Positions 1-9,226 of a stretch of DNA of 64,000 nucleotides are shown here, in pieces (position 1 is the stretch's first letter; each line of letters begins with the position of its first letter). The notes below the pieces were generated by a model. That model was not told the origin of the DNA. It did not search any database and was given only the letters and a program-made list of their open reading frames with translations. The position numbers and the translations under genes were made by a program. Source of the stretch: Chrysophaeum taylorii (lineage: Eukaryota; Sar; Pelagophyceae; Pelagomonadales; Pelagomonadaceae); assembly GCA_029834535.1 (NCBI GenBank), contig JAQMWT010000531.1:62001-126000 (forward strand). Reading direction: 5' to 3'.

Positions 1-1
1 G

Positions 2-586
2 AAGAGAGCCACGGCCGCCGTCGACGTCCTCCACGCGAACCGCCGAGAGGCCGCCACCCTCCTGGGCCAAACCGACGCGAACCTCTCGGACCTCGCGCGC
101 GACCTCGCGCGCCAAAGCGGCGCGGCCCTCGTCTCCGTCACCGACGGCGCCAACGGCGCCGTCCTCGTCGTCGCCGACGCCGACCGACTCGGTGCCTCGT
201 CCATCCCGCTCGCGTGGGCCTCCTCCGAAGCTCGCGTCCCTGCCTACTCGCCCGCCGGGGCGACCACCGTCAACGCCAACGGCGCCGGCGACGCCTTTGT
301 CGCGGGACTCATCACCGGCGCCCTCCGCGCTAAGTCCGACGACGCGACCTCCTTTTCTCTCGATCACGTCGGAAAGCTCGCCGCGCTCGCGGCGTACCTC
401 CGCGTCGTAAGAGCCCCGCCGATGCACCTCTCCGACATCGTCGACGCCCTCGACGCCGCGGACGCCGGCAACCGCTCCATCCTCCTCGACGACGAGTCCG
501 CTCATTCCTCTTTCGTCCTGCCTCCCGAGCTCCCCATCGCCGAACGCCCCCCTCCGCGCCAGGACGCGCCGCCTGGCCTCCCCTAA
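2..586 (+). CDS. PfkB-family carbohydrate/nucleoside kinase, C-terminal part (5' partial)
   Basis: The frame is open from the left edge and stops with TAA at 584-586, so only the last ~194 residues are present. Two PfkB hallmarks are visible. One is a VDVLHANRREAATLLG segment near the start. The other is the signature TVNANGAGDAFVAGL at about 266-310, which holds the anion-hole GAGD motif and the catalytic-base Asp (codon 290-292). Family members phosphorylate sugars or nucleosides such as ribose, adenosine or pseudouridine using ATP. The HANxxEAxxLLG context resembles pseudouridine- and ribokinase-like enzymes, but the substrate cannot be assigned without the N-terminal half. The last ~60 residues after the kinase fold are Pro/Asp-rich and not recognised. 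No intron is needed in the visible part. Confidence 0.85.
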   Translation, partial: KRATAAVDVLHANRREAATLLGQTDANLSDLARDLARQSGAALVSVTDGANGAVLVVADADRLGASSIPLAWASSEARVPAYSPAGATTVNANGAGDAFVAGLITGALRAKSDDATSFSLDHVGKLAALAAYLRVVRAPPMHLSDIVDALDAADAGNRSILLDDESAHSSFVLPPELPIAERPPPRQDAPPGLP

Positions 587-2320
587 CTTACCTTCCTTCG
601 CCCTTGTGATGACTCATCCATCCGTGGCCGCCGCCGCCGGAACGCGGGGGAATCGGGATTGTATCTCATTCCAGATGCTTGCTCGCTTCTGCATTCGCCA
701 CGCGGCCCCTTGAGACAACGACGGGTCTCTCCGTCCGCCACATCGGATTTCTCGCTGTGCCTGCCGTACCAGAGCTCGCGGCTTTTGGCCAAGGACGCCG
801 CGCGCACGCTCGGTGCGTATGTCGGACAGATTCAATGCGCGTCGTCGCCCGCAGTCGCCCACCCCTTGAACTTTTATTATTGTTTCTGGACAGAATCCTG
901 TCAGAGATTTTTAATGCTGCTTGCTGCTGGTGCGCACATCAATCCGAACGAAGGACACTTCACTATATACGCGTCCCGGTGTGTGAGATAGCCATGAGCC
1001 GCGCTCGCACGGCACCGGCGATAAGCGCCACCGAAAGAATATTGATATGTCTAGTCCAGTGCGCCTAGCTCCGAACGAAACAAGCCAACTCCCACTTGTG
1101 AGAGGATGAAATCGCGGACGACACGACCTTGATTTTCTTCTTTCGATATGGAGTGTCGCAGCAGACGAATCGAATAACACGGTAGCGCGAATGCTGGCGG
1201 CTTCAAGGAAGCTCGGCCGCACGGAAAGAAGGCACCGGAAGTCTTGATGTGGGACGACCAACCCGGCGATTCCGTGCCTCGGAACCACAACCCGCGGTTC
1301 GCGAAGCGAAGCCGCCCACGAGCAGCGCTCCAAAGAACACATCGATTTGGGTTGTTGGGCTGTCGATCGTCCGGTCGACCGCGCGTTCACGCATTGGGGG
1401 ACCACCGTAGACTGCGCGCATCAACCACTCGCGCCACGGGTCTGAAGAAAACGACAAAATGACGCGCGGTGACTTGTTGTGCGCGAGCATCCGAGGCAAG
1501 GCTGGGCGCGATGGACCTTGCTCGACGAAGACGAGCTGCCGAGGAGGAAGAGAGGAGGATGACAACGCCGCGATCGAGATCTGAGACGCAGCAAGTCATT
1601 TCAAACCGGCGGTTGGACGGACGCGGAAGAGTAGACGAGTCGTGACGACGATAGCACAGCCATATTCTGAAAGGACTCTATGGGCTTGGACGGAAACAAG
1701 GGAAGATCGTCTGCGCGACGGGGACGGTTGGTGGTGCTTCCGTGAACGTGTCAGAAATCACCTATCTCCAGAAGCTCAACGACGACGATCCAAAAGCGTA
1801 GCGGCCGTTGGCCCGCGGCCGATAAGTCTGCAGCGACGGACGGAGCAAACTCTATATTCCTTCGACGAGTTGAACAAGTAGAATCCGAAGTAGTATCACC
1901 ATCGCCGCGGTCTGATCTTGCCGTGCTTGGGTGTTCGCCCTTTCTTATAGTCGTCGACCGTGAAGTGAAGGAAGGACCCCTGGCTACGGCTGGCTAATTT
2001 CGTGTGGAAAGAAAAAAGACGAGGAAGAAGCAAAGCACGAAGGTCGCGTGGCGCTTATGGCGAGACTCGCGAAGGCAAAGCGAACTTTCGATAGACGTCT
2101 TTGGGGCCCGGCCCGTGCCGGCGCCGCGGGCGGCTTCGGCTACGAGCGTCGACAGACAGAAAATAACGACGTCCACACGGTGGGCCGGCCCCGTCTAGAT
2201 ATTTATGTAGTAAAGAGCTTTCTCTCGCTGTGTCTCCACACAACCCAAAGGCCCTCCGCCTTTCCGCCATCTCTCAAGTTTCCACCGTCGCCCCCTCGTA
2301 TAGCAGTTTAAAAACCACCG
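587..2320. other. intergenic, no gene recognised
   Basis: About 1.7 kb between the PfkB kinase and the convergent TMEM256-like gene. Short open frames exist on both strands, but none has a recognisable domain, a consistent codon bias or a splice pattern I can defend. Base composition is more mixed than in the neighbouring genes. I see no transposon motif here. Confidence 0.5.
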
Positions 2321-2659
2321 CTAGAGCAATGCCAGGGCGAGCCAGCCGCCAATAAGGAGGAGGCCTCCGACAGGCGCTGGGCGACCGTAAGTGCGGTCTT
2401 CGGTCCATGCGACGGCGTAGCACGATCCGCTGAAGAGACATGTGCCGGAAGCGAAGCACAGTCCCGCGACAAGGCGAGCCCTTGGGGCCGCCGCCATCGG
2501 CGTCGCCAGCAACGCGAGCGCGTGGCACTGATGATACTGCACCGCCGTCTTCCATATGGCGACATACGCGGGATCGCGGTCACCCAAGGCGTGGGCGCCC
2601 GCAGCCCCCGTGGCGACCGAAGTCGCGCCGAGCAGCCCCCCAGCCCTGAGCTGCCACAT
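2321..2659 (-). CDS. TMEM256/DUF423 (YgdD-like) small membrane protein
   Basis: A 112-residue protein with ATG at 2659. The open frame runs further upstream, but that part is antisense to the sulfatase and is not used. The DUF423 pattern is clear. An N-terminal hydrophobic stretch is followed by GAAGAHAL, then WKTAVQYHQCHALALL (the conserved Y-H...H-A-L-A-L element), a FSGSCYAVAW segment and a terminal PVGGLLLIGGWLALA helix. Four transmembrane helices are expected, and the length matches the family's usual 110-130 residues. Function is unknown in the family; bacterial and animal members are inner-membrane or mitochondrial proteins. The gene is divergent from the sulfatase, with 148 bp between start codons. 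Confidence 0.85.
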   Translation of the reverse strand: MWQLRAGGLLGATSVATGAAGAHALGDRDPAYVAIWKTAVQYHQCHALALLATPMAAAPRARLVAGLCFASGTCLFSGSCYAVAWTEDRTYGRPAPVGGLLLIGGWLALALL

Positions 2660-2807
2660 CAGACTTCGTTTCTGCCCAAACAACACATAAAAACCCTTAT
2701 TATCCGAAAAAAGTTCAAGGCATTTTTGTTGAAGGTGACCGAGGCCCTCCTTTATTAGCACAACAAAAAATGAGGCACGTCGTCGTCGTGAGGCGAAATC
2801 CTTGCTG
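2660..2807. promoter_or_regulatory. shared divergent promoter region (TMEM256-like / sulfatase)
   Basis: 148 bp separate two divergently oriented ATGs, so both promoters must lie here or overlap the coding starts. The segment is A/T-rich relative to the flanking coding DNA. No defined box is claimed. Confidence 0.5.
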
Positions 2808-4451
2808 ATGGCCAAGTCGACGAGCGTTGCCGCCTTGACATTGCTGGGCTTGGGTTTCTGCGTGGTGTCGTACGTGCGAGTTTTCAGGGCGCAGGAGCTG
2901 GTGGCGTTGTTGCTTGAAGAAAAAAAAGAAGAGAAGGTCGACATCGTCCTCGTGACTTTGGATGACGTTGGGTGGGGTGACATGGGCTATACGTCCCAGG
3001 ACCTGCGAGATGCGACGCCACGCATGAACCAGCTCGCCGCTGATGGGATCAAGCTTGGGCGTTATTATGGCGAGCCGGTGTGTACGGTCGCGCGAGCAAC
3101 GTTGTTGAGCGGGAGATTCTCGCACAAAATCGGCTTCTCGAGCCAGAGTCCCGCGTTGCGCGAGATCGAGGCCGTGTCGAACTTTTCGATTCCTTTGGGA
3201 ATACGGTTGTTGCCAGAGCACTTGAAGTCGTTGGGCTACGAAACTCACGGCGCGGGCAAGTGGAACGTCGGACACTGCAACGCGGCGTACCTGCCGACGT
3301 CGAGGGGCTTCGAGACCTTCGTCGGGTACTTCACCCAGGGGATTGGGTACGTGCGACACGAGGTCCCCGAGCTCGTCAACGACACCCGTGTCAAGGACCT
3401 GTTTCACGCTGCGGACGACGGGAGTCTCGAATCTATTCGCGATCGCCGATTCAGCGACGATATCTTCGCCGAGCACGCGGTGGAGCGCATCAGAAAATCC
3501 ACAAATCGTCCGCTGTTTTTGTGGGCGGCCTTTCAGTCTCCGCACTCGAACGACGGCATCAACTCGTACGAGTTGCCTGATTCTTACGACCAACTCCTCG
3601 AAGAGATTGACGCTCGCGAGAGGTTGGTTCCCGCGCGACGTAACTTCGCCAAGGGTATCATGATCGCCGACATCGAGATAGGGAGATTGCACGACGCCCT
3701 GGAGGAGAAGAAGAAGAAGAAGAAGAAGGGCTCCTACGTATTGGTCGTCCACTCGGACAATGGCGGCAACCCCTGCGGCTCGGACCTCGCGGGCTCGAGC
3801 TGGCCGCTCCGAGGATGCAAGTACAACTACTGGGCCGGAGGGTACCACGTTCCGGCGTTTGTGTATGGCACACCCTTTCGCAAATCTCCCTATTTGGGCC
3901 GCGAATATCCGACGACAATGCACCACGTCGACTGGATCGCGACCCTCGTCTCGGCCGGCGGCGGCGGCGACGTCGGCGACGCCTACGACTCGGTCGACCA
4001 TTGGGACGCTCTCGCGACGGGCGGATACCCCCGCGGCTCGGAGACGCGCCTCGTCTACATTGGCCTCGGCCAAGACGAAGGCGCGACCTATGCCGTGTAC
4101 CACCAGGGTGACATGAAGTTTGCGACTTCGGTTGAAAACATCACCGACTGGTTCCGTCCTCGCGACGAGCCGTCGCCGATTAACGCGTGCATCGGCGAGG
4201 CCGTTGGCACGACCTGGCTTTATAATATGTCGGCCGACCCGCGCGAGTTGACCCCAAATCTCGCCACAATTCCGGAGTACGAGGGCGTGGTCACCACGAT
4301 GCGTTTTCGAGCAGAGGAAGAGATTCGCGCGCCGAGCACCTACGTCCCGAATCCCCCGTTTGGATTGGACCATTCTAGCGGTCCTTTGGAGGCGTTCAGA
4401 GACGCCGGCTACTACGTCGTCCCGTGGGGTTGCGACCCTTATCACGTTTAG
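2808..4451 (+). CDS. membrane-anchored or secreted arylsulfatase-family protein with altered active-site motifs
   Basis: 547 residues from ATG 2808; the frame also has an upstream TTG, which I do not use. A hydrophobic N-terminal segment (about residues 8-24) precedes the alkaline-phosphatase-like sulfatase fold. Metal-binding DD lies in VTLDDVGWGDMG (D52, D53), with HSDNGG further on and a type B-like LRGCKYNYWAGG lysine loop. LPTSRGFETFVGY matches arylsulfatase B/I/J. The formylglycine site reads C92-T-V-A-R instead of C-x-P-x-R. The normally GKWHLG element reads GKWNVGH, so the catalytic His position is Asn. A Glu/Lys-rich loop after residue 300 is encoded by an (AAG)n run near 3709-3727. 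It may be an active variant or a catalytically weak paralogue. Family membership is firm; substrate is unknown. Confidence 0.9.
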   Translation: MAKSTSVAALTLLGLGFCVVSYVRVFRAQELVALLLEEKKEEKVDIVLVTLDDVGWGDMGYTSQDLRDATPRMNQLAADGIKLGRYYGEPVCTVARATLLSGRFSHKIGFSSQSPALREIEAVSNFSIPLGIRLLPEHLKSLGYETHGAGKWNVGHCNAAYLPTSRGFETFVGYFTQGIGYVRHEVPELVNDTRVKDLFHAADDGSLESIRDRRFSDDIFAEHAVERIRKSTNRPLFLWAAFQSPHSNDGINSYELPDSYDQLLEEIDARERLVPARRNFAKGIMIADIEIGRLHDALEEKKKKKKKGSYVLVVHSDNGGNPCGSDLAGSSWPLRGCKYNYWAGGYHVPAFVYGTPFRKSPYLGREYPTTMHHVDWIATLVSAGGGGDVGDAYDSVDHWDALATGGYPRGSETRLVYIGLGQDEGATYAVYHQGDMKFATSVENITDWFRPRDEPSPINACIGEAVGTTWLYNMSADPRELTPNLATIPEYEGVVTTMRFRAEEEIRAPSTYVPNPPFGLDHSSGPLEAFRDAGYYVVPWGCDPYHV

Positions 4452-4619
4452 TAGTAGGTGGTGCGAATCGCGCTCTTTTTTTTTTTAAGATTTACCACAA
4501 CGCGCTCGGTGTCTGTCTGTCTGTCGGTCGGCAAGCGCATTCTTCTTCTTCTTCTTCTTCTTCAAGCAGTGTGGTGGTGGTGGTGGTCGTGTTTAATAAC
4601 CATAAGCGGGACCTCGCTA

Positions 4620-7577
4620 TTAGCGGAATGTGGAGGTCATGGTACTTCTCGGCAGCGGCGTTTCGACATCGAAGGTCTTGAAGTAGATGCCGTGGGCGTA
4701 GGCGTCTCGGAAGCCAGCATCGATATCCTTGACTTGCGGCGGCGACGGCATTGTCTTGGCCGCCAGCTCTTGTTTCCGGATGTCGAAATAGGGCGGGGCG
4801 ACAGGCTCGGAGGAGATCTGGACTCGCGTTGGCGGCGAAAATTCGCTTCGACCGAGGCGATTGACCGCGGCGATCCGATAGGACCAGACTTCAGAGAGGG
4901 ACGGCAGGTCGACGACGTCGGTGATCCCGGCGTTGACCGTCCTGAGACGGAGCCAGGGCGTTTTACAGGCACGTTCGCAGACGTAGCTCTGGATGGGGGC
5001 GCCGCGATTCGCGGGCGGGTCCCACGAAACGTGGACCGCGGTGGTGACGTCCGTCGCCGTCGCGACGAGCAACACCTTCGAGCTGTCGTTCGTCAAGGCG
5101 ACGTCGACGAGGGACCTCGTGTCGACAGGCCCGCGGAGCCTCACGACCGTCACGCGCGGGGGGGCCGGGGAATCCGGCGTCGAGGGGAGAGTCTCGAACG
5201 CGAGAACCCCCGCGGCGTCGAGCTCGTCGTCTCTGGCGAGCGCGAGAAACGCGTCTTGATGGCGCCGGTCGCGGTCGGCCGTTTCTTTGAGTCGTATTCG
5301 CGTCAAGGGGGTCGGTCGAAGGACGACCAGGTAGGACGTCGCCGGAGACAAGCCGTCGACGGTCGCCGAAAAAAGAGCGTCCGGTGGTTCGTCGTCGTCG
5401 TTCGTCCCAATCTCGAGCACCACCAGCGGGGAATTGGAAGAAGAAGAAAGCCACCCTCTGAGCGAGAGTTCGCAAGGCACGGCGCGCGCGAGGTCGAGGA
5501 CCGGGGGCGAAAGGGCGAAGATCGCGTGGCGCGCGGCCGTCCTCTCGACGACGACGGTTGGAGGAGACCGCGGTAGTTTTTTTCCGGCTGCTCGTCGCGC
5601 TTCGTCCGAGGCTCTGCGCGCCCGCAATTCGTCCTCGCACAAGGCGTCGGCCTCTTTCCAGACGCGCGCGAGGATTCGGCGGACTCTCGCCCCGCGAGAT
5701 CGCGCCTGGATTCGAGCGGCGGCGTCGTCGCGCGCCTCGACGCCTCTTTCGCGCGTCGCGCCGTACGCGTCGTACAGCACGAGCGCGAGGACGAACACCT
5801 GCCGCTCCAGTTCCGCCTCGTCCAGCTCGTCGTTGGATTCCGCCCTCGCGACGGTCTCGCGCAGCGTGTCGCGGAGGCTCCTCGCCAGCGCGGCAACGGC
5901 GAGCGACCTCGAAGAATTTTCGGGGGTGACGGCGGCGACGACGGTCGCGCCCGTGATCCCCGCTTCGAGCAAGCAAGAACCCAGCGCCCCGCAGTAGCGC
6001 TCGGCGGCGCGATCGATATGGACCAGCTCGACGGCGGCGGCGGCCGCGGCCTCGTCGAGCTTGAGGTTTCGGTTTCGCGCTCCGACCGCATCGGCGACGG
6101 TCTTCCGCGCGGCCCGTCTCGCGTCGTCGCCCGTCTGCCGCGCGGCGTCGAGGGTCGAGAACATCCTCGCCACCTCCTCCTCCGCGGGATAAAAAATCTG
6201 GCGAGACGTTGTTGGATCGTCGCCGCGCTGGATGATGTTGTTGTTGTTGTTGTGCAGGATCACCCGGGCGTCGACGGCGCGGCGCGCCGCGAGACGCGCC
6301 CACGACGCGACGTCCGCGGCCGACCAGAAGACGACGAGCGCGCAGTGCCGCGAGACGGCGAGGCGGCGCTCGCGTCGCCGCGCCGCGAGTCGAGCGGCGC
6401 GCCGTCGCTCGATTCGCGCGCGCCGCACGCCCGGCAGATTGCGCCACCACGATTGCCGACGGTACCGCCTCGCGCGTTCGACGCTCCGATCCTTGGAGGG
6501 CAAAGCCTCCGATCTCACCTGGGGCACGGTGATGATCTCTCTCTGTTTCGGCGGCGACGGCTCGGGATGATCCTTCTTCTTCGTCTTCGCGATGGTGGGT
6601 TCGACGGCGACGACGCCGAGATCGAGGGGCGGGCTGAGCATCGAGAGGCGGCGCGCGGCGCGGTCCGGGTCGAGAACGTAGAAGAGTTCCTCGGCCGTCG
6701 CTTCCCTCGCGAGCGCGACCCTGATGCCTCGCTTCAGGTCGTCGTCGAAGCGCCGGGGGATCATCTCGACGTCGTCGACACCGGGGATTTTGTTCTCGCG
6801 CGTTGCCGCCTGCCAGAGGACGCAGCCGAGGCGCCAGACGTCGTCGTCGACGCCTCGGGAGTTTCCGTCTCTCTTCGCCGCCGCCGCCGCGCGCGAAAAG
6901 TCCCACAACAGCGCCTCCAAGCGCGGCTGGGGGACCGCCTCCTCGTCGTCCCAGACGCTGCCGGAATCCCGGAGAAAAATTCCATCGGGCGTGGGCCCGT
7001 CGAGGACGAGGCCCGCGTAGTGGACGGCCGCGAGCGCGGCGGCGAGGCCGCGCGCCCAAACCTTTAGGTCGCGCTCGCTCGTCCGTCTCCGGAGCCTCGA
7101 ACCGAGGTCGCCCGCGGGGTCCCAGTCAAAGAAAAGAGAACTTCCGCTGGCACCGACCGGTCGAGCGATGTTCCGGGCACCCTCGGCCGCGACCTCGCGC
7201 GAAAAGTCTTCGGAAGATCTCGGAGAACGAGTCGAAAGAAAGCCCGCCGAGGTCGCCGCGGCGATCGCTGTCGCCGCGGCCTCGACGTCCTCGAATGCAC
7301 GCGCCACGAGGATCCGGGGGGCCGCAGCCCTGGCGGCCGCGACCGCGCGGTCCACCTCGCGGCGCCGCCGCCGCCGGTCGCCACCCTCTTTTAGGAGGAC
7401 ATCCCGGTGCTTCCACAGATCCAGGCAGAGCTCGAGCTCTCGAGCGCCCAGCGGAAACAAGCACCGCACGCACGCGGCGGTCTCGAGGGCCTTGGCGTAG
7501 GCGACGCCCTTGACGAGCGCGATAGCGGCGACGGTCCGCCGGTCGACGTCGAAGAGCGTTAACTCCTCCAACGGCAT
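4620..7577 (-). CDS. pseudokinase-like protein with IQ motif and C-terminal fibronectin-III domain
   Basis: 985 residues, single exon, ATG at 7577. A protein-kinase C-lobe is recognisable at about 165-260. It includes the alpha-E helix and a catalytic-loop equivalent VHYAGLVLDGPTPDGIFL (185-202) where HRD is absent. DFG is replaced by WDFS (225-228), followed by DDVWRLGCVLWQ (alpha-F). No convincing glycine loop or VAIK lysine is visible upstream, so it is predicted to be a pseudokinase. A very basic segment (365-410) is followed by alpha-helical sequence, an IQ calmodulin-binding motif ARIQARSRGARVRR (621-634), and a fibronectin-III module at about 850-945 (VHVSWDPPANRGAPI ... YRIAAVNRLGRSEFSPP). 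It is probably a cytoplasmic Ca/calmodulin-linked scaffold. This is inferred from domains only. Confidence 0.75.
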   Translation of the reverse strand: MPLEELTLFDVDRRTVAAIALVKGVAYAKALETAACVRCLFPLGARELELCLDLWKHRDVLLKEGGDRRRRRREVDRAVAAARAAAPRILVARAFEDVEAAATAIAAATSAGFLSTRSPRSSEDFSREVAAEGARNIARPVGASGSSLFFDWDPAGDLGSRLRRRTSERDLKVWARGLAAALAAVHYAGLVLDGPTPDGIFLRDSGSVWDDEEAVPQPRLEALLWDFSRAAAAAKRDGNSRGVDDDVWRLGCVLWQAATRENKIPGVDDVEMIPRRFDDDLKRGIRVALAREATAEELFYVLDPDRAARRLSMLSPPLDLGVVAVEPTIAKTKKKDHPEPSPPKQREIITVPQVRSEALPSKDRSVERARRYRRQSWWRNLPGVRRARIERRRAARLAARRRERRLAVSRHCALVVFWSAADVASWARLAARRAVDARVILHNNNNNIIQRGDDPTTSRQIFYPAEEEVARMFSTLDAARQTGDDARRAARKTVADAVGARNRNLKLDEAAAAAAVELVHIDRAAERYCGALGSCLLEAGITGATVVAAVTPENSSRSLAVAALARSLRDTLRETVARAESNDELDEAELERQVFVLALVLYDAYGATRERGVEARDDAAARIQARSRGARVRRILARVWKEADALCEDELRARRASDEARRAAGKKLPRSPPTVVVERTAARHAIFALSPPVLDLARAVPCELSLRGWLSSSSNSPLVVLEIGTNDDDEPPDALFSATVDGLSPATSYLVVLRPTPLTRIRLKETADRDRRHQDAFLALARDDELDAAGVLAFETLPSTPDSPAPPRVTVVRLRGPVDTRSLVDVALTNDSSKVLLVATATDVTTAVHVSWDPPANRGAPIQSYVCERACKTPWLRLRTVNAGITDVVDLPSLSEVWSYRIAAVNRLGRSEFSPPTRVQISSEPVAPPYFDIRKQELAAKTMPSPPQVKDIDAGFRDAYAHGIYFKTFDVETPLPRSTMTSTFR

Positions 7578-7663
7578 ATGTAGGATGATGTATTCTTCAC
7601 TCTACTTCAAGTTACGGTCCGTTGTTGTTTGTTTCAATAGTGGGAATCTCGGCGAAGGCAGGC
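7578..7663. promoter_or_regulatory. 86-bp divergent promoter (pseudokinase / RHD3-like gene)
   Basis: The two ATGs face away from each other, 86 bp apart. This small AT-richer segment must serve both transcripts. No specific element identified. Confidence 0.5.
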
Positions 7664-9226
7664 ATGTTGTTGATGTTGCTGCAGGTGGCGGGGATCTTGG
7701 GGGTGGCGGCCCCTCGTCGCGTGCGGGGGGGCAGCACCGCCGACGCCGTCGCGGAGATGGTGAAGCAGGCCTCCCCTGGGGACGGGGGCGTCGCCGTGGT
7801 CGCATCCCTGGGCGGCGTGGCCTCGCACCAGCGCGCCGCCATGCTGGACCAGGCGCTCGGGACGGACTTTTCGAGCGACGCGCAGAGCGAAGACTACGAG
7901 GGCCCGCCGGTGGCAGTCGCCCGGGCCGTCGAGATCGGGGGCCGGGCGGCTCTCGCCCTCGACTGCGGTCCCGCGGACGTCGCCGGCGCGACCGCGGGCT
8001 TCGCGGCGAGCTGCGCGCACGTGGTCGTGCTGTGCGCGTGGCGCAGCGAGATCGGCCGCGGTGTCGCCCTCAACGCCGACGTCTTCCGCGCGCTCCGCGA
8101 CACCTGCCGCGCCAAGGGGCGGAAGATATCGTTGGTCGTCGCCGTCCACGACGAGTTTGGATACTCTCGAGACGACGAGGAGCAGGCCGTGCTCGCCGAC
8201 GTCAAGGCCGCCTGCGGGGACGCGGGGTCCTTCTGCTCGTCGATCGACGTGGTCGCCGACGCCGAAGCCCTCGTCAAGGCGCTTGCCGAGCGGTGCGCGA
8301 CCGCCGACGGACTCTTCGGCGACGTCCCGCGCGCCGTCAAGGCCGCCTGGGACGAGAGCCGCACGAGCGTTGCCGTCGGCGACGTGGCCGCCTTCGTCTG
8401 CGACTCGGCGGCCTCGCGGTGCCGCGAGCTCGCGCAGGCCGCGCACGCGCGGTGGCGCCGCGACGTCGACGACGGTAGACTCGCCCCGCGCGGCTGGGCG
8501 TCCGAGTGCTCCGAGCTCTCGAGGGCGATCCTCGCGCGCTACGACGCCGAGACCCTGGGCTACTGGACCTTTGGGGGTCGCGCCGAGAAGCGCGATGCCC
8601 TCCAGACATTCATCACCGACGAGGCCCGCCGCTGCCACCTCAAGCAGCTCGAGACGGCGACGACCAGGCACCTCCGCCGCCTCAAGGCCCGGCTCGAGAA
8701 GGCGGCCGCGGCGAACCCTCGCGGCGACCTCGATCCTTCCGACGCCGACCGCCTCGTCTCCGACGCCGAGTTTGACTTTGACGTCGACGCCACGCGCTGC
8801 GAGGTCCCGGCCCTCGACCTCCTCGCCACCGATCGCCGCGTCTCCTTCCGCGATTCTGCCCGCCGCCTCGCCGCCGACTTCGCCGAGACGCCCGCGGCCC
8901 AGCTCCTCGCCACGCGCGCCGAGGAGCGCCGCGCTGCCGCGGCGACCCGCGCCTCCAAAAAACCTGCCGCCCCAAAGCAGCAGCAGCAGCAGCAGAAGAA
9001 AACCCTAAAGAAGGCGCCCGCGCTCTCCTACGCCCTCCAGCTCGTCGGTATGCTCCGCCCCCGCGGCTACGGCAACCTCCAGGGCTTTTGCAACTACGCG
9101 ATCGGGCCCCACTCCATCCTCTTCGGCTACTCGGACGACCGCGACACCGGCGGCGACATGTCTACCTCGGACGACGTCCCTCTCCTTCGCCTCCAGCCAA
9201 AGCTCACCCTCGACGTCGATTTGTAG
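7664..9226 (+). CDS. RHD3/Sey1/GBP-like dynamin-superfamily protein lacking a P-loop (putative pseudo-GTPase)
   Basis: 520 residues from ATG 7664, with an N-terminal hydrophobic leader (MLLMLLQVAGILGVAA). Residues 43-165 align in order with the G domain of atlastin/RHD3-type GTPases. The G1 position VASLGGVASHQRAAML lacks GKS/T. The G3-like strand is ALALDCG (residues 97-102). LCAWRSEIGRG (123-133) matches the family's NMWxxDIGR stretch. VVAVHDEF (158-165) occupies the G4 R-D strand. Helical sequence to about residue 400 resembles the middle domain. A Q6 run (CAG repeats near 8980-8995) precedes a conserved-looking C-terminus of about 70 residues. Loss of the phosphate-binding loop predicts no GTP hydrolysis. 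The relationship is remote and based on eye alignment; the leader suggests entry to the ER or a complex plastid. Confidence 0.55.
   Translation: MLLMLLQVAGILGVAAPRRVRGGSTADAVAEMVKQASPGDGGVAVVASLGGVASHQRAAMLDQALGTDFSSDAQSEDYEGPPVAVARAVEIGGRAALALDCGPADVAGATAGFAASCAHVVVLCAWRSEIGRGVALNADVFRALRDTCRAKGRKISLVVAVHDEFGYSRDDEEQAVLADVKAACGDAGSFCSSIDVVADAEALVKALAERCATADGLFGDVPRAVKAAWDESRTSVAVGDVAAFVCDSAASRCRELAQAAHARWRRDVDDGRLAPRGWASECSELSRAILARYDAETLGYWTFGGRAEKRDALQTFITDEARRCHLKQLETATTRHLRRLKARLEKAAAANPRGDLDPSDADRLVSDAEFDFDVDATRCEVPALDLLATDRRVSFRDSARRLAADFAETPAAQLLATRAEERRAAAATRASKKPAAPKQQQQQQKKTLKKAPALSYALQLVGMLRPRGYGNLQGFCNYAIGPHSILFGYSDDRDTGGDMSTSDDVPLLRLQPKLTLDVDL

Noticed and set aside
911-1405. 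164-aa minus-strand open frame in the first intergenic region
   Set aside because: It begins without a supported start, has no domain and lacks the codon bias of neighbouring genes.
2715-4445. Long minus-strand open frame (576 aa) opposite the sulfatase
   Set aside because: It is the antisense shadow of a clearly conserved sulfatase. Its composition is Arg/Val-rich without domains, as expected in GC-rich DNA.
4963-7059. 698-aa minus-strand open frame overlapping the pseudokinase gene in another frame
   Set aside because: Extremely Arg/Gly-rich shadow; the 985-aa frame has kinase, IQ and FN3 motifs.
7634-8671. 345-aa minus-strand open frame opposite the RHD3-like gene
   Set aside because: Antisense shadow with no motif; the plus frame has conserved G-domain-like order and a signal peptide.
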